Source of the DNA: Rosa chinensis
Lineage: Eukaryota > Streptophyta > Magnoliopsida > Rosales > Rosaceae
DNA length: 64,000 nucleotides
Reading direction: 5' to 3'
NCBI RefSeq assembly: GCF_002994745.2
Contig: NC_037090.1
Coordinates: 3,472,001-3,536,000 of the forward strand
Shown here: piece after piece, positions 44,829 through 55,457 of the stretch
How positions within the stretch are numbered: the first letter of the stretch is position 1
How the letters are laid out: each line of letters starts with the position of its first letter
The notes under the pieces: model-generated
Told to the model about the DNA's origin: nothing
Database searches by the model: none
What the model saw: only the letters and a program-made list of their open reading frames with translations
Made by a program: the position numbers and the translations under genes

Positions 44829-45437
44829 ACTAGTTTTCCTCCACACATGCTTTGCATGTGCAAGTGTTTTTTTTTTTTTTTTTTTTTTTCCAGAAAGAAA
44901 AAAAGATAATGGATTAAAACAGTTATTGTAGAGAGAAGTTAGTGGGAGACAAAAGTGGGTTGTGAGAATTTTTTTTGTTTATTTTTTTAATAAAAATACA
45001 ATTTATAATTGTCATAATTGCCCTTGTGATTTAATTAATTCTCAAAGTTTTTAATATTTCAGGGTCATTTCTGTCAAATTTTTTAATTTTGGCTAACAAA
45101 GTCTCTTCTCTTAATAATAGTATAGACTAGTCTTTATTGACACATGCATCGCATGTGTTAAACAGTTTTTATTTTTATCTTTTAGAGGGGAAAAAAATTA
45201 CATCTGTAAGGTGTGGGCAGTTTTATCTGTAGAAAGTGGAATTGGGAAGTTATATATGTAGAATGTGGGGATTTCCTATTTTTTCTGAATTTTTATTTTC
45301 ATTTATATTTTGTTATTTACCATAATATCCCTTATATATTAAAGACTATTTTAAATTAAACTATAGTTTAAGGATATTTAAGTTATTTCACACCCACTTT
45401 GACTGACAAAGTGCGTGGGTTCTCTTAATAATAGTAT
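44829..45437 (+). repeat. Two adjacent copies of a roughly 300-bp repeat
   Basis: Copy 1 (about 44829-45122) begins ACTAGTTTTCCTCCACACAT with GCTTTGCATGTG; copy 2 (about 45123-45437) begins GACTAGTCTTTATTGACACA with TGCATCGCATGTG. Each then has a long T-rich stretch and a GTGGG segment, and ends with GACAAAG or AACAAAG..., TCTCTTAATAATAGTATA. A conserved GCATGTG-type palindrome sits near each start. No protein coding is seen. Confidence 0.65.
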
Positions 45438-45439
45438 AT

Positions 45440-46340
45440 ATACATATATATATATATATATATAAATTTGCGTGAGAGAGGACGGGGAGTGTAGGATAGA
45501 AAGAGTGTAAGGACTTGTAGAAGTGTTTCAGAAATTCAAACCGTCCAATATTCTTTTTTGTTTTGTCTCGTCAAAACCTCCAAAATTAGTTCGTGAATGA
45601 AGAAATGGAAGGAAATTACATAAAACGTACAAAGTTCAAAATCGTATAACACCAAAATTCAATTTGGAATTTGGTAAACTATAAACGGTAATCGTAGAAA
45701 ATGTCACATTAATTTGTGTAAAAGATTATGTAGGGACCTTATTATACAACTTGAATGTCACAATAATGATTTTCAAGTAACACATCTACGGTTAAATTAG
45801 CTTTTCTTTGTTCATGGAGGTTAATTAGTAACTTAATTTTGTTGTGCCCAGTACTGTTACGGTGTTACCACGGGACTGTTGATCAATCACAATTCATCTA
45901 AATCCAAAGGTGAAAGAAAAAAAAAACCGACTTTAATGTAAAATTATTGACTTTCAACTTTTGATCAAAGATTAGGAGAACGAAGCTGAAATATTTGTCA
46001 AATAAATAGTAAGATTAAAAACCCAATACTAGTGTATATACTAAAAATATACTAAAATCCAAATCCAAACGAGTCTCTTTTATTTTTTTTTGGGCTAAGG
46101 GTAGGTTCTTCCTCTATTATTTGAACTTTGAAAAAATATGATGAGTCGAAATATAGCTGTTACACCAAAATGAAGCACAAGTAACCATGATCAAGTCCGA
46201 ACAATAAGAGGATGTATCGAAATATAACTGTTACACCAAAATTGGCGCAAATAACCAACCAAACTGACCCTGTCCAAAAGAGAATAGCACACCGAAAGAA
46301 CAAAGTGCTTGGATTAAATTTTGGACAAGCAGCTAATTGT
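45440..46340. other. Intergenic, no supported gene
   Basis: A TA microsatellite at about 45437-45465, then AT-rich sequence. A repeated TCGAAATATARCTGTTACACCAAAAT motif occurs at about 46147 and 46217. No gene is seen. Confidence 0.5.
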
Positions 46341-46341
46341 A

Positions 46342-46600
46342 TTACGTTGTTGTTTGACCATTCTGTTGCTCATTTTTGGGACAGAGGTAAGTGCAAATCA
46401 TGATTGTAAACCAGAAGAGAGCATAGAGGAAGCAGATAGTTGATCTGAACCACAGAGGAAATGGAATAGTGACGGATATGAAGAAAGCGGTTACTCCGAA
46501 AAAGAGGCCAAATCGCTGGATCGCACGCCGCAGCCACTCCGGAGAAGCTGGAATGAATGAATTGAAATTGCTTGCACAGAAGCAAGTGAAGGCAAATAAG
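46342..46600 (-). pseudogene. Small four-helix membrane protein 3, 5'-truncated
   Basis: The frame matches the last two and a half helices of its paralogues: ILFAFTCFCASNF, FGLFFGVTAFFISVTIPFPL and the C-terminal FLYALFWFTIMICTYL. Similarity starts at about 46600; the N-terminal NLDW region and first helix are missing and the sequence upstream is unrelated. The terminal-inverted-repeat element at 46672 begins about 70 bp further upstream, so the loss may be linked to that insertion. The tail KNEQQNGQTTT is longer than in the paralogues. Probably non-functional. Confidence 0.65.
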
Positions 46601-46671
46601 ATAGTATAATGTCCTCCTCTGCGGCCCCACCAGACTCTTCCCACGTTCCCTGCCTATCTAAGAGACTTAGG

Positions 46672-47898
46672 TGGTGTTTGTTACATGGGATTGGATGGGA
46701 TAGGACTGCCTTATCTAATAAATTAAGACTTATCCCATGTTTGGCTGAAACAAGGACTATAATAAATGAGACTATGTAGTCCCCAAATCAACATCAACAC
46801 CTTCTTACATAGTCTCCCCAAATTTCACCGGACTGTGGAAGCAACGCTCGGTCGTTCTTCGCTTTTCGGCGCTCACTCACATCTTTCACTTCGGTCTCCT
46901 TCAACTAAACCAGGTTCAGTTTCTCTCTTTTCTCGATCATGCTCCCTTTCTTGCGTTAATCATTGTTCACTCTTTCCTTCAATCCCCTCTACCTTCTTCT
47001 TCTTCCCTTCAATCCCCTCTACCTTCTTCTTATTCTTCAATCTCTTTGGTGTCTGGGTAGTTAGATCTGCTAAGATTTTGATCAATTTGTTGTCTGAGTA
47101 GATTGACCTGGTAAGAATTGTGATCCAACCAATAGAATTGAGGCAACCCGGAAACTTTCCATTTGCTAAGCACCCAGATATCATAGCATTGTAAGAAACC
47201 GAACTCCTCCGACCCATTGCATTAAACACACGCAGAGCCTCTTCGCATTGGCCATTGAGCATTTAGGTACTAATTTCCATGTTAAATTTAACAACTTCCG
47301 AGTCGGAAGCATTTGACAACCTATTCATGGAACTCTTCTGCTTCTGGGTCTTTGTTTTCTTCCATGGGATTGGGTTTGGGTTAGTGGGATTTCCAAAACT
47401 GATGTTGATGGGTTTCTGGGTTTTGGTTGAGCTTGAGCAGAAGCTGCGGTACTGTAACTGTGTCAAACGGTAACTCCCCCGCATTGGCTTTGATCAATTT
47501 CACGTTTTTGCTTTGCTCTTCTATTTTTTTTTTCTGGGTTTAAGAAATGTTTTTTGTTCAAAGGCTAATTACTCACCAGAAATTTGAGTTCTTGCATCAT
47601 GCAAGTTGCATGCAATCTGATTACCACAAATTTGATTTGGGTTCCTAGTCAGTGGCAATAAAGACCCCTAGTCAGTTGGTTCTTTGTTCTTTTTCTACTC
47701 CACCAATCATTCTCTTGGTGTTCTTTCTTGTGTTGTTCTTTCTTATTACGAGTTTGTTCTTCTGTTGTAATCCTTAGTCCTACGGAGCACCAAACATGGT
47801 TCAAGTATTAGTTTAGCATAAGCCAGGCTTGAGAAGTCCAGGACTCTCATAGAAATTAAGGTGAGGCATGGTAGTCCCGTGAAACAAACATGCCCTTA
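46672..47898. mobile_element. Terminal-inverted-repeat DNA element carrying a gene fragment
   Basis: The left end GTGGTGTTTGTTACATGGGA with TTGGAT is matched inverted at the right end (ATGGTAGTCCCGTGAAACAA with ACATGCC). CTTAG flanks both sides (about 46667-46671 and 47895-47899). Repeated CCCATG-type subterminal words and no transposase suggest a non-autonomous hAT- or Harbinger-like element; the superfamily is not settled. It contains a PPR gene piece at about 47140-47484 and a 24-bp tandem duplication (CTTCAATCCCCTCTACCTTC...) near 46976-47025. Confidence 0.6.
47140..47484 (-). pseudogene. Captured fragment of a pentatricopeptide repeat (PPR) gene
   Basis: On the minus strand the N-terminal part, MRGSYRLTQLQYRSFCSSST, looks like an organelle-targeting sequence. 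It leads to SDSEVVKFNMEIST, a stop, then [20 protein letters not shown] and [18 protein letters not shown], which are PPR motifs. The arrangement resembles the start of PPR proteins such as Arabidopsis At4g02750. Only this 5' portion is present, broken by a stop, within a transposable element. Confidence 0.75.
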
Positions 47899-48080
47899 GA
47901 GACCTCCACACCACACCTCTGTTCACAAAACCTTCTCTAGCAGACACAAACTCCTCGCCTGACATACCTTCACCACCACACCTCTGCCAATTAATTTAGG
48001 GTGTTCTTTTTTTCAATGACTCTACGAGCACAACATCCGTACGATAAAAATTCATAAAGAAGATTTCCTCATAATTGATT

Positions 48081-49637
48081 GAATCGGAGAAGCGATTGCT
48101 GCTTGAACTAGAAGAAGCATCGTCAACCTTGCTTCAGTTGACCAAAAGCTTGAAGGACATGGAGGAGAAATTTCGGTTCACCCGAAATGCGGTCCAGGAC
48201 TGATGTCAATAGGTGGAGGACCGAGATAGGCAAATTGGTACCAGGAGAGCAAGTTGGCGGCGTTGAAGGCCGAGATAGAGAACAAAGTGGCGGAGCTGCG
48301 AGAACTCGAGTAGCTATCCGAGGCAAGAGTCACGTACATGGACTCGCTTCAGTTGAAGCCAACTGCTAGAGACTTGCAGTTGTTGATGAGTTACCAGTTG
48401 ACGAGACACTATCTCATCGTAAGCCAAGTCTCAGCTGCTTTTCGAGCATCAGAAGACCCAGCACAACTAGTTCTGAATGCAATGAAAGGGTTTTACCCTT
48501 TGAATTCTCTTGGGGATGGCAATGAGGCAGATTTTGATACGATCGTCATCATTCGAAGGAGTTGCATTTCTCTGTTAGAGGAGTTGAAGAAAATGAGACC
48601 GGAAGTCACGCCTAGGGTGAGAGAAGAAGCGATAAGGTTGGCATGTGATGGGAAGGCCAAGATGATGATAGCGGTTGAGAATTGGTTGGAGGCTCTAGGT
48701 GTTTGAGCCCAAAAGTATTTTTGGCAAGATCTTTTGGTGAATTTGACCCAATAGACCGATGCCTGCGGCCCAAAAATAAGCCTACTTGGTTTTGTGATAT
48801 AGCTTAGCCCATTCCGTGGTTCGTAAGGAAAACGAAAGCTTATTGGAATCAAGTAGCAGAAATTGAATAGGAAACTTCAATTAATAATCCTTCTAAGGCA
48901 AGGAACAGTCAAAACCCTAGGTGTATAAGTACAGGGTTAAGCGGCAAAGAAAAAGACCTCTCTCGAATCAATCAATCCCAGCAATTACAAAGCCTCCCCG
49001 GAGCAAACCCTCAACCTTGTTGAAACCCGGTGACCGTACTTCCAGTCCTAGTCTCTTCGAGCCGACTGCCTGTGCTACTGCCACACATACTACCAGCGAA
49101 GCAAGGGTAAAGCCCTCCCAACCCAGCGAAGCTAAAGTCACGCTTTAGCAACCCGTGCTTTCTCCAAACTTCCCAGTGATTGCTCTGCTCATCCTACAAC
49201 GTTGAGTATCGATTCGGTGAAGCGAAAAGATCACATCCAAAGCCCTTATCCGTAAAGCAAGAAGTCCTTTTTCGGAAGGCTAGAGAAGAACCTTGTGGCG
49301 AGGTTGGTGCTCTCCTCGTCCACAACGCTTGAAGAAGAAGTCAGGTCAAAGGACTCCCCCGACGACTGCACCCCGCGGTGCTGGCACGCCTGCGCACAAG
49401 CTCAAAAGAGACAGTTTGCATGCCAACTGGTTTTGGAGCCAAACACTAGGATTCTTGCTGCTTTTGACAACTCATGGCTTGACCTTTTCTTTTAATTTGA
49501 TGGAGCTTCAGACTCTCCTCCTTATATTTGACTGCAGTCGGCTTAATTATGCCGATACCTTAGCATCATATTCAAGGCACCAGGTTGTTAAGGATAATAT
49601 TATAACAAGCGTAAAAGAAGCTGCTATAAAATTGTGA
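48081..49637 (+). pseudogene. FRIGIDA-like locus C, disrupted by a solo LTR
   Basis: A FRIGIDA-like gene remnant. An N-terminal piece (LLLELEEASSTLLQLTKSLK, DMEEKFRFTRNAVQD) ends in a stop near 48199; a short coiled-coil region follows out of frame with ALKAEIENKVAELRELE and a stop. Next is a FRIGIDA region: TARDLQLLMSYQLTRHY, DPAQLVLNAMKGFYPLNS, SCISLLEELKKMRPEV, RVREEAIRLACDGKAKMM and ENWLEALG. The solo LTR at 48700-49445 interrupts it exactly after LEALG. The frame resumes at 49451 with FLLLLTTHGLTFSFNLMEL, then QTLLLIF, and ends near 49637. The conserved C-terminal module is absent. Compared with FRL-A and FRL-B, almost the whole coiled coil is gone. Confidence 0.85.
48700..49445 (+). mobile_element. 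Solo LTR, 746 bp, inside FRL-C
   Basis: Starts TGTTTGAGCC and ends GAGCCAAACA (TG...CA with TGTTTG/CAAACA ends), flanked by the 5-bp duplication CTAGG at 48695-48699 and 49446-49450. The interior has no coding domain. Joining the flanks at one CTAGG restores an uninterrupted FRIGIDA reading frame. Related sequence lies inverted at about 53.0-53.5 kb. Confidence 0.9.
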
Positions 49638-49739
49638 TCATAAAATCAATTTCAGTCCTCATGTTTCTCCGCGTTTCTTTTCCTTTCTCTTTAGTCTTCT
49701 TCCTTCTTCTACCTCGTTACCAGTAAACGGAGTCCAACG

Positions 49740-50395
49740 TCCAGTTTTTTGCTCTTCAATAATATCCAATAAATTTTATTGCCCCCAATAATACACAATA
49801 TACTTTATTGCCCCACCAATACAAATTTTATTGGGTTTTATTGGAGGGTAATAAAAGTCTCCGGTGACCTCTAACAACCTCTAGACCGGTGACTGAAGTC
49901 CAGCGTCCGGTTTTATGACCTTCCAATAAACTTTATTCGCCCCCAAAAAAAATTATTGGGTTTTATTAGGGGTAAAAAAAAAAAATCTCCGGCGACCTCT
50001 TTGGGGACCTCCAACATTTAGACCGGTGACTGAAGTCTGGCGTCCGGTTTTAATACCCCCCAATAAACTTTATTGGCCCCTAATAAAAATTTATTTTATT
50101 GGGGGTAAAAAAAGTCTCCGACTATCTCTTTGGGGACCTCCGACACCCTCTTGACTAGTGACTAAAGTCCCGCATCCGTTTTTATTAGCCCCCAATAATA
50201 CTGAATAAACTTTTGTTATCCCCCAATAAAATTTATTGGGTTTTATTGGGGGGGGTAATGAAAGTCTCCGACGACCTTTCCGGTGACTTATAAGATCTTT
50301 GACGACCACTTTGAGGACCTCCGGTGACGAGTTATCGATCAATAAACTTTTTATTGCCCCCAAATAAAAATTTCTTAGGTTTTGAACTTAGGATC
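49740..50395 (+). repeat. Tandem repeat of about 120-140 bp, four to five units
   Basis: Each unit carries CCAATAAACTTTATTG with a C run, AAATTTATTGGGTTTTATTG with a G run, AGTCTCCGACGACC, TTTGGGGACCTCC, then GACCGGTGACTGAAGTC and GCGTCCGGTTTT. Units start near 49745, 49895, 50025, 50150 and 50330, with indels. A C/G-run symmetry makes each unit partly palindromic. No gene is seen in the stretch from 49638 to 50690. Confidence 0.75.
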
Positions 50396-50519
50396 CGGAG
50401 GCCAGTGTCCGGATTCTAGAGGCCGGTGATCAGTGACGGGAGTTCGACAAAGACTCCAATGACTTTTTAATTATTCGGAGGGCAAACTTTTTTTTAAATA
50501 TTTTTTATATTTTTCTTTT

Positions 50520-50630
50520 TTACCTTTCAATTAGGTAAGTGGGCACACATATCTTTTAGTAGAGTAAATGGGCATTTGTTGGGCCTAAATTGGATAAATG
50601 GTCAAGAGCTTAAAATAAAACTTGACCAAA
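50520..50630. repeat. Possible Mutator-like element end
   Basis: TAGAGTAAATGGGCATTTGT, TGGGCCTAAATTGGATAAAT and GGTCA resemble the right end of the 38.1-39.4 kb Mutator-like element. It may be the right end of an element that includes the tandem repeat at 49.7-50.4 kb. I could not find the left end. Confidence 0.4.
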
Positions 50631-51239
50631 TAATTAGCTAGAGACTGAGAATGAATATTTGAGTGCATACATGATTCACTCGTCTTAAGTCTCTTTTTAT
50701 AAACCAGTGGATAGTTCTAGATTGACGGTTTTGATAACAATAACAATAAACTGTCTTGCACTTTTGAAAATCAATGAGAGATCACGTGGTTTGGAAAAAA
50801 AAAAAACCGTTTTAATTTCACACAGTCTTCGGTCTAACTAATTTGTAACTTAAAATAAAATGAAAATAAAAACATTTCACACCATACATGCCATACACAA
50901 CTTAGACAGACGTGATAGACTTTAGTTCTTCTTCTTTCAACCTTAAATGTTCACTTTACTAATACATCAATATATGGTTCTAAATTGACAGTTTTGGAAT
51001 ATTTTGATGATGTCGTTGTTTTGAAAACAAAAAAAAAATCATGTGATTTCAAAAAATAATAAAGCGGTTTCACACATGGATTTTGGTTTAATTAATTTTT
51101 GTCTTAAAATAAAAATAAATTTCATAACATTCACAATGGAAACATGTGTTTTTATTCCACTCTCAATCCCACAATATATCTTTTGAACTAAAGTACGAGT
51201 GACAGATATTGCTATAAATATCTTTTGGTATGCTAGTTT

Positions 51240-51439
51240 CAAATGCATATACTTATCTCTCACAATTTTTGACAAAAGGTGATGTTGGTTTCGAAGTAAC
51301 TTCCATCGAAACCTACATTTCCCTATTAGAGCAGCTAATGAGACTCTCACCACATGTTGGAATTCAGCTGAAAGAGGGTGCAATGAAGGTTGCAGTTCAA
51401 TGGGAAACAAATATACCAATGGATAGTTCTAGATCATAA
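51240..51439 (+). pseudogene. FRIGIDA exon-2-type fragment 1
   Basis: The frame TKGDVGFEVTSIETYISLLE, QLMRLSPHVGIQLKEGAMK, VAVQWE matches FRL-D exon 2 ([45 protein letters not shown]). Similarity ends abruptly before the [10 protein letters not shown] part. There are no flanking exons, so it is a stray exon piece. Confidence 0.8.
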
Positions 51440-51734
51440 CCCACTCATCTTGAGCCTCTTTTTATATACCAATGGATAGTTCTAGATTGATGGTTTTGAA
51501 AGAAAAAACAATGGATTATGCCGCGGTTTTGAAAAACAGGGGAGATCACATGATTTGAGAAAATCGATAATTCTAGATTGATGGTTTTGAAAGCAAAAAC
51601 AATGGATTATACCGTAGTTTTGAAAAACAGGAGGAGATCACGTAGTTTGAGAAATAATAAGCTATTTTCACACATGAGTTTCGGTTTTATTCAATTATTT
51701 CCTTAAAATAAAATTAAAAAATTAATTTTTTTGA

Positions 51735-52770
51735 CCTAGCCGCTCTGCTAGGGTTTTATCGTTGGCCTCTCGTCTTCAACAAATTTCCCAAATCTATGGC
51801 TCTTGCCACAATTTTTCCTTCCTCCAACATGTCCTGCATCGATCTTGGGCGTGCTGCTGAATGTTATTCTTTGTTTTTCCTCCTCCTTATGCTCTGTGTT
51901 TGCGGCTTTGATGGGGGACGTACTATTAGATCCGGTTTTGGATCCTTATGTATTGGGTGAAGGAGGTACTGCGAATAGCAGAATCGATCCTTGGAGGTGG
52001 AGAGGGTTTCTAGGAGCGGAGACTCTGATGCGTCTCGACGGATTCCATCCGGGGCATTTTGGCCTGGTTGGTTTTGGAGATGAGGGCAACAATCTGGTAA
52101 TGGTGATGGATGGTGATCTGGCTCGATTTACTTTCTTTGGCGATGCTCACGGTTGGGGTGGGAATCAGCCTGGTCTTGGTGATCTAGCAATGGCTCTGTG
52201 CAAAAGCTTTGTGGCGGCGTGGCAAGTCAGAGGTGGTGGTGGTCTGGACGCTAGGGTGTCCTCATCAATTGGCGCCATCTGGGCCGTGTTGGGCCAGAAC
52301 TATAACCCCAACATTTGGCTCGATGTGGAGTTGGCTGCCCTTGTGTTGTGGGTTGCTAGAGTAGGGTATTTTGGGCCCGTCGTGGTGAATCTTCTTGTGA
52401 CTGTTGTTGCTGAAGCATCCAAAAAGACTGAGATTGCAGGCTTGGAGGCCTCGGAGCATGAAGAAGGAATTTGATTCCCGCAATTGTTTAATTTCTGATT
52501 TAGGTCGCAAAAATTAGATACTCTGAGGGTCATTTTTACTTACTTGCTTCAGAGATTCTAGATTTTTGTTTGGAATAATGGTGCGTGGATTTTCTAAAAG
52601 ATGGGTGTACTGGGGGTATCCTGGGTCTTATTCTTGAATTTAGAATAGGTTTTAGGGTTCTCTAAGGAACGATTCTTTCTGTCGACCTCATAGGGGTGTT
52701 TCATTTTGGTACTGCTTGCTGAATCTATATAATGGGCTGACCTCTTTTCATAAAAAAAGAAAAAAAAATT
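51735..52770 (+). mobile_element. LINE-like insertion with A-rich tail
   Basis: A GC-richer block with a 223-codon frame (51803-52474) that lacks any recognised domain, ending in an A-rich tail at about 52755-52770 before AATTAAAACATTCATG. The repeat unit of the surrounding array resumes right after the tail, and AAAATTAAAA-like sequence flanks both sides, so a target duplication is likely though not clean. The frame has a composition like that of plant LINE 5' regions. Confidence 0.55.
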
Positions 52771-53019
52771 AAAACATTCATGTCAGGGCCTTTCCATCCC
52801 TTTTTTTTTTGGTTGTCCACTCTACTCATGTATTAGTGGATGATTCTAGACCGACATTTTGAAAATAAAAGGAATAAACCACGCTGCCAGTTTTAAATAC
52901 AATAATCACTCTTTGCTAGTTGGTCCTTGTTTGAATACATGTTTTCTGTAGAGATTCCTTATATTATTTCAAGAAATATTCTTGTTTAGCTCCAGTTTTG
53001 TTGCAGCTTGTCAACAGTT

Positions 53020-54170
53020 TCTTTTCAGTGTGCGGCGTGTCAGCACCGTCCAGTGAGGTTGTCGGGGATGTCCCTTGACATGACTTCTTTCAGGCGATTG
53101 TAGACGAGGAGAGCACCAACCTCGTCGCAGGGGTCTTTATGCCTCGTGGTGAGAACTTTTGCTTAGTTTCTTCAATATCACACAATCGATACTCGACGCT
53201 GTAGATCGAGCAGAGCGAAAATCAATGGGAAGTGAGGAGAACTTGCTAAAGCGTGACTTTAGCTTGGCTGGTTTGCGAGGGCGTTACCCTTGCTTGGCTG
53301 GTTCCGTAACCGTTGTGGTCGCGGTACTACAGTCGGCTCCCGAGGAGACTAGGACCGAAGCACGTTGACAGAGGGTTTGGTGGCACTAACAGCCGGCTCC
53401 TGAGAATTCTGGGACTGGAGTGTGGTCACCGGTAAGAGAATGAGATGGGTTGCTCTAGAGAGGCTTGGATAATCGTAGAGATTAGTTGACGAATTCTGTG
53501 TTCTTTCTTACTTGGTGTAGCCTCTATATATAGGCTACCAAGTCATAGTGGTTGACATTAAACAAATCATGATGGGTTTTCCATTTAAGCACTAATGGAA
53601 TCATGATAGGTTTTCTTATTAAGCACTAATGAAATTATGGAGCGCTAAATGGAATTATGGTGGGTTAGGCACTTAAGCACTAATGGAATTGAAAATGATG
53701 AGTTTTGGAATGGTTTTGAGTCACTTTTTGCTCCTTTATTCATTCAATTATATCTCCACTAAGAATTCAAAATAGGCATTCGACTTATCAAATGATCCAC
53801 CATGAGTGCAGATCATTCTGGTAAAATTTCAGAGCTTACTTCCATGTGGTTGGGCTGGAAATGCTGCTGGACTCCTTACAGATCCGGTTTTTCCAGTTTT
53901 GTCTTTCAGAAAATTGGACTGATTGTTTGAAGGTTTTCCACTCCAAACTAGCTCTTTCACTAATCATAAGAAATGATTCTTGGGATGTCTAGAATGAATC
54001 AGGAAATTTTTAGCTTATTTGGATTTCATTTGGTTAGTCTTCCGCTCCTCCTTCCTTGTTTAGCTCGATTTCTCCTAGCCGAAGTAGGAAAATGTGCTAA
54101 AGTTAACTTTTCATTTCCATGCTTCCATCATTTCCTTTTCTTGCAGCTCGCATAATCTTCCATAATTCTG
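53020..54170 (-). mobile_element. LTR fragment related to both solo LTRs
   Basis: 53030-53480 on the minus strand resembles the second half of the 746-bp LTR (GGTGCTCTCCTCGTC, CCCCGACRAC, GGTGCTGRCACGCC, CTAAAGTCACGCTTTAGC). 53700-54170 resembles 27480-27960 of the 2.1-kb LTR (CCACCATGAGTGYAGAT, TGGTAAAATTTCAGA, CCATGTGGTTGGGC, GAAATGCTGCTGGAC). A TATA-like CTATATATAG lies between at about 53524-53533. Ends could not be defined. Confidence 0.6.
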
Positions 54171-54394
54171 CAGGTAAGCTTTATTTAGCCTCTAAATAAT
54201 ATATTTCGAACTTGTCGACAATATATAGCTTGAGCCACTGACATTGGCTCAATTTCTCTAAAACACTCCTTGTCAGGCCAAAATGCTCATTTTGGGTTCA
54301 AACAATTCTAGTTGTTTATTGTAATCAGGGGTTTAGGCTCAATGTCCCCCCCTTATTCGATAGTTTTATTAATCAAGACTTGAGGGCACAAAAG

Positions 54395-54442
54395 ATGATG
54401 ATGATGATGATGGTGATGGTGATGATGATGATGATGATGATG

Positions 54443-54480
<38 letters not shown>

Positions 54481-54560
54481 TGTCCACCTGTATTCGGCAA
54501 TTTTATTAATCAAGACTTGAGGGCACAAAAGATGATGATAATAATAATAATAATAATCCA
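54395..54560 (+). repeat. GAT/AAT microsatellite with duplicated flank
   Basis: A (GAT)n then (AAT)n run at about 54392-54480 is preceded by CAAGACTTGAGGGCACAAAA; the same flank followed by a shorter run recurs at 54512-54557. The open frame across it is poly-Ile and not a gene. Confidence 0.85.
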
Positions 54561-54599
54561 CTTTTACACCAAGTAAATGTAGAACTTCTTCAGCGACTT

Positions 54600-55450
54600 T
54601 GTTCATGATAACAAAAATCATGAAAGAGTAATGAGGTCATGAGTAAAGTTAACAATGGGTAAAAAATTAACCTAGAAATTGTATTTAGCATAACTATTTA
54701 TTAGATATTCAACTATGGTTGGATTTCATTAAACAATCAAGTCAACTACATCAAATCAAATCTTTAGTAAGAAATGTACAAATTAATGCTCCATTAAGTA
54801 GTGAAATGAAGAAGAGAAGTTTACTCAACACAAAAATAAGCTCGATCTCTTACATTTCTATTAGCCATAAATTGAAAAAGAGTTTATATTCGAAGTAATT
54901 ATTCTTTTTGTACTTTTATCGTCTAGTCTAGAAATGAAACTATCATAAAATTACTTTTTTTTCTTCTTCTTTTTTTGGTTGTCAATAATCCATTAATAAA
55001 CGAAAATGTAAGTAACAACATATCATGACTTACACTCGAGATTTACATCAAAATTGAGTCACGGTACGTTAGCTAAAGCAACTTAAATGTAATTATCCTA
55101 GAATGCAGCTTTAGTAATAACCAAAGTAAGGATTATGGACCAAAATCCTCCTTAAGGATTATGGACCATTGTATTTCGATATGATAATCACCCCTACAAA
55201 ACGAAGAAGGAGAAGGCCTCCCATCAGATTCCGAAACGTGGCAATCTGCATGCTTGTGTGGGGTCCCGTCTGAAATAAAACGACGTCTTCTTTCCGAACC
55301 TGGTAACCATAACGTCCTCTGTTAACTTGCCAAGAAAGCTTTTTTCACACCCAAACAAAAATCCAAACGCTCTCTCTTCTCTTCTCCCTCTTCACTCTCA
55401 CAGCTTCACATTCTCTCTCGAGCTCTTAGGGTTTTCAGAACCGAGCCGAG
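54600..55450. other. Spacer and upstream region of FRL-D
   Basis: AT-rich without genes. ATCCTCCTTAAGGATTATGGACC is a small palindrome-containing repeat near 55128-55165. The last 100 bases are CT-rich and probably the FRL-D leader. No TATA box was assigned. Confidence 0.45.
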
Positions 55451-55457
55451 AGGAAAT

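Larger units (their letters stand above)
50690..52910 (+). repeat. Dispersed repeat array (GGATAGTTCTAGATTGA family), interrupted
   Basis: Units contain GGATAGTTCTAGATTGAYGG, TTTTGAAA, GAGATCACGTGGTTTG, then TTTCACACATGRRTTTYGGTTT and CTTAAAATAAAA. Starts are near 50708, 50972, 51472, 51568 and 52846. A FRIGIDA exon fragment lies between units at 51.2-51.4 kb, and a LINE-like insertion splits the last unit. The same family in opposite orientation lies at 60.5-61.2 kb. Confidence 0.75.

Noticed and set aside
49740..50395. CRISPR-like spaced repeats
   Set aside because: The repeats are contiguous and diverged with no unique spacers, and the DNA is plant nuclear.
51803..52474. A 223-codon open frame as a host gene
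   Set aside because: It is inside an A-tailed insertion in a repeat array; composition is Gly/Val-rich without a domain.
54373..54621. Poly-isoleucine frame
   Set aside because: It is a translated GAT/AAT microsatellite.
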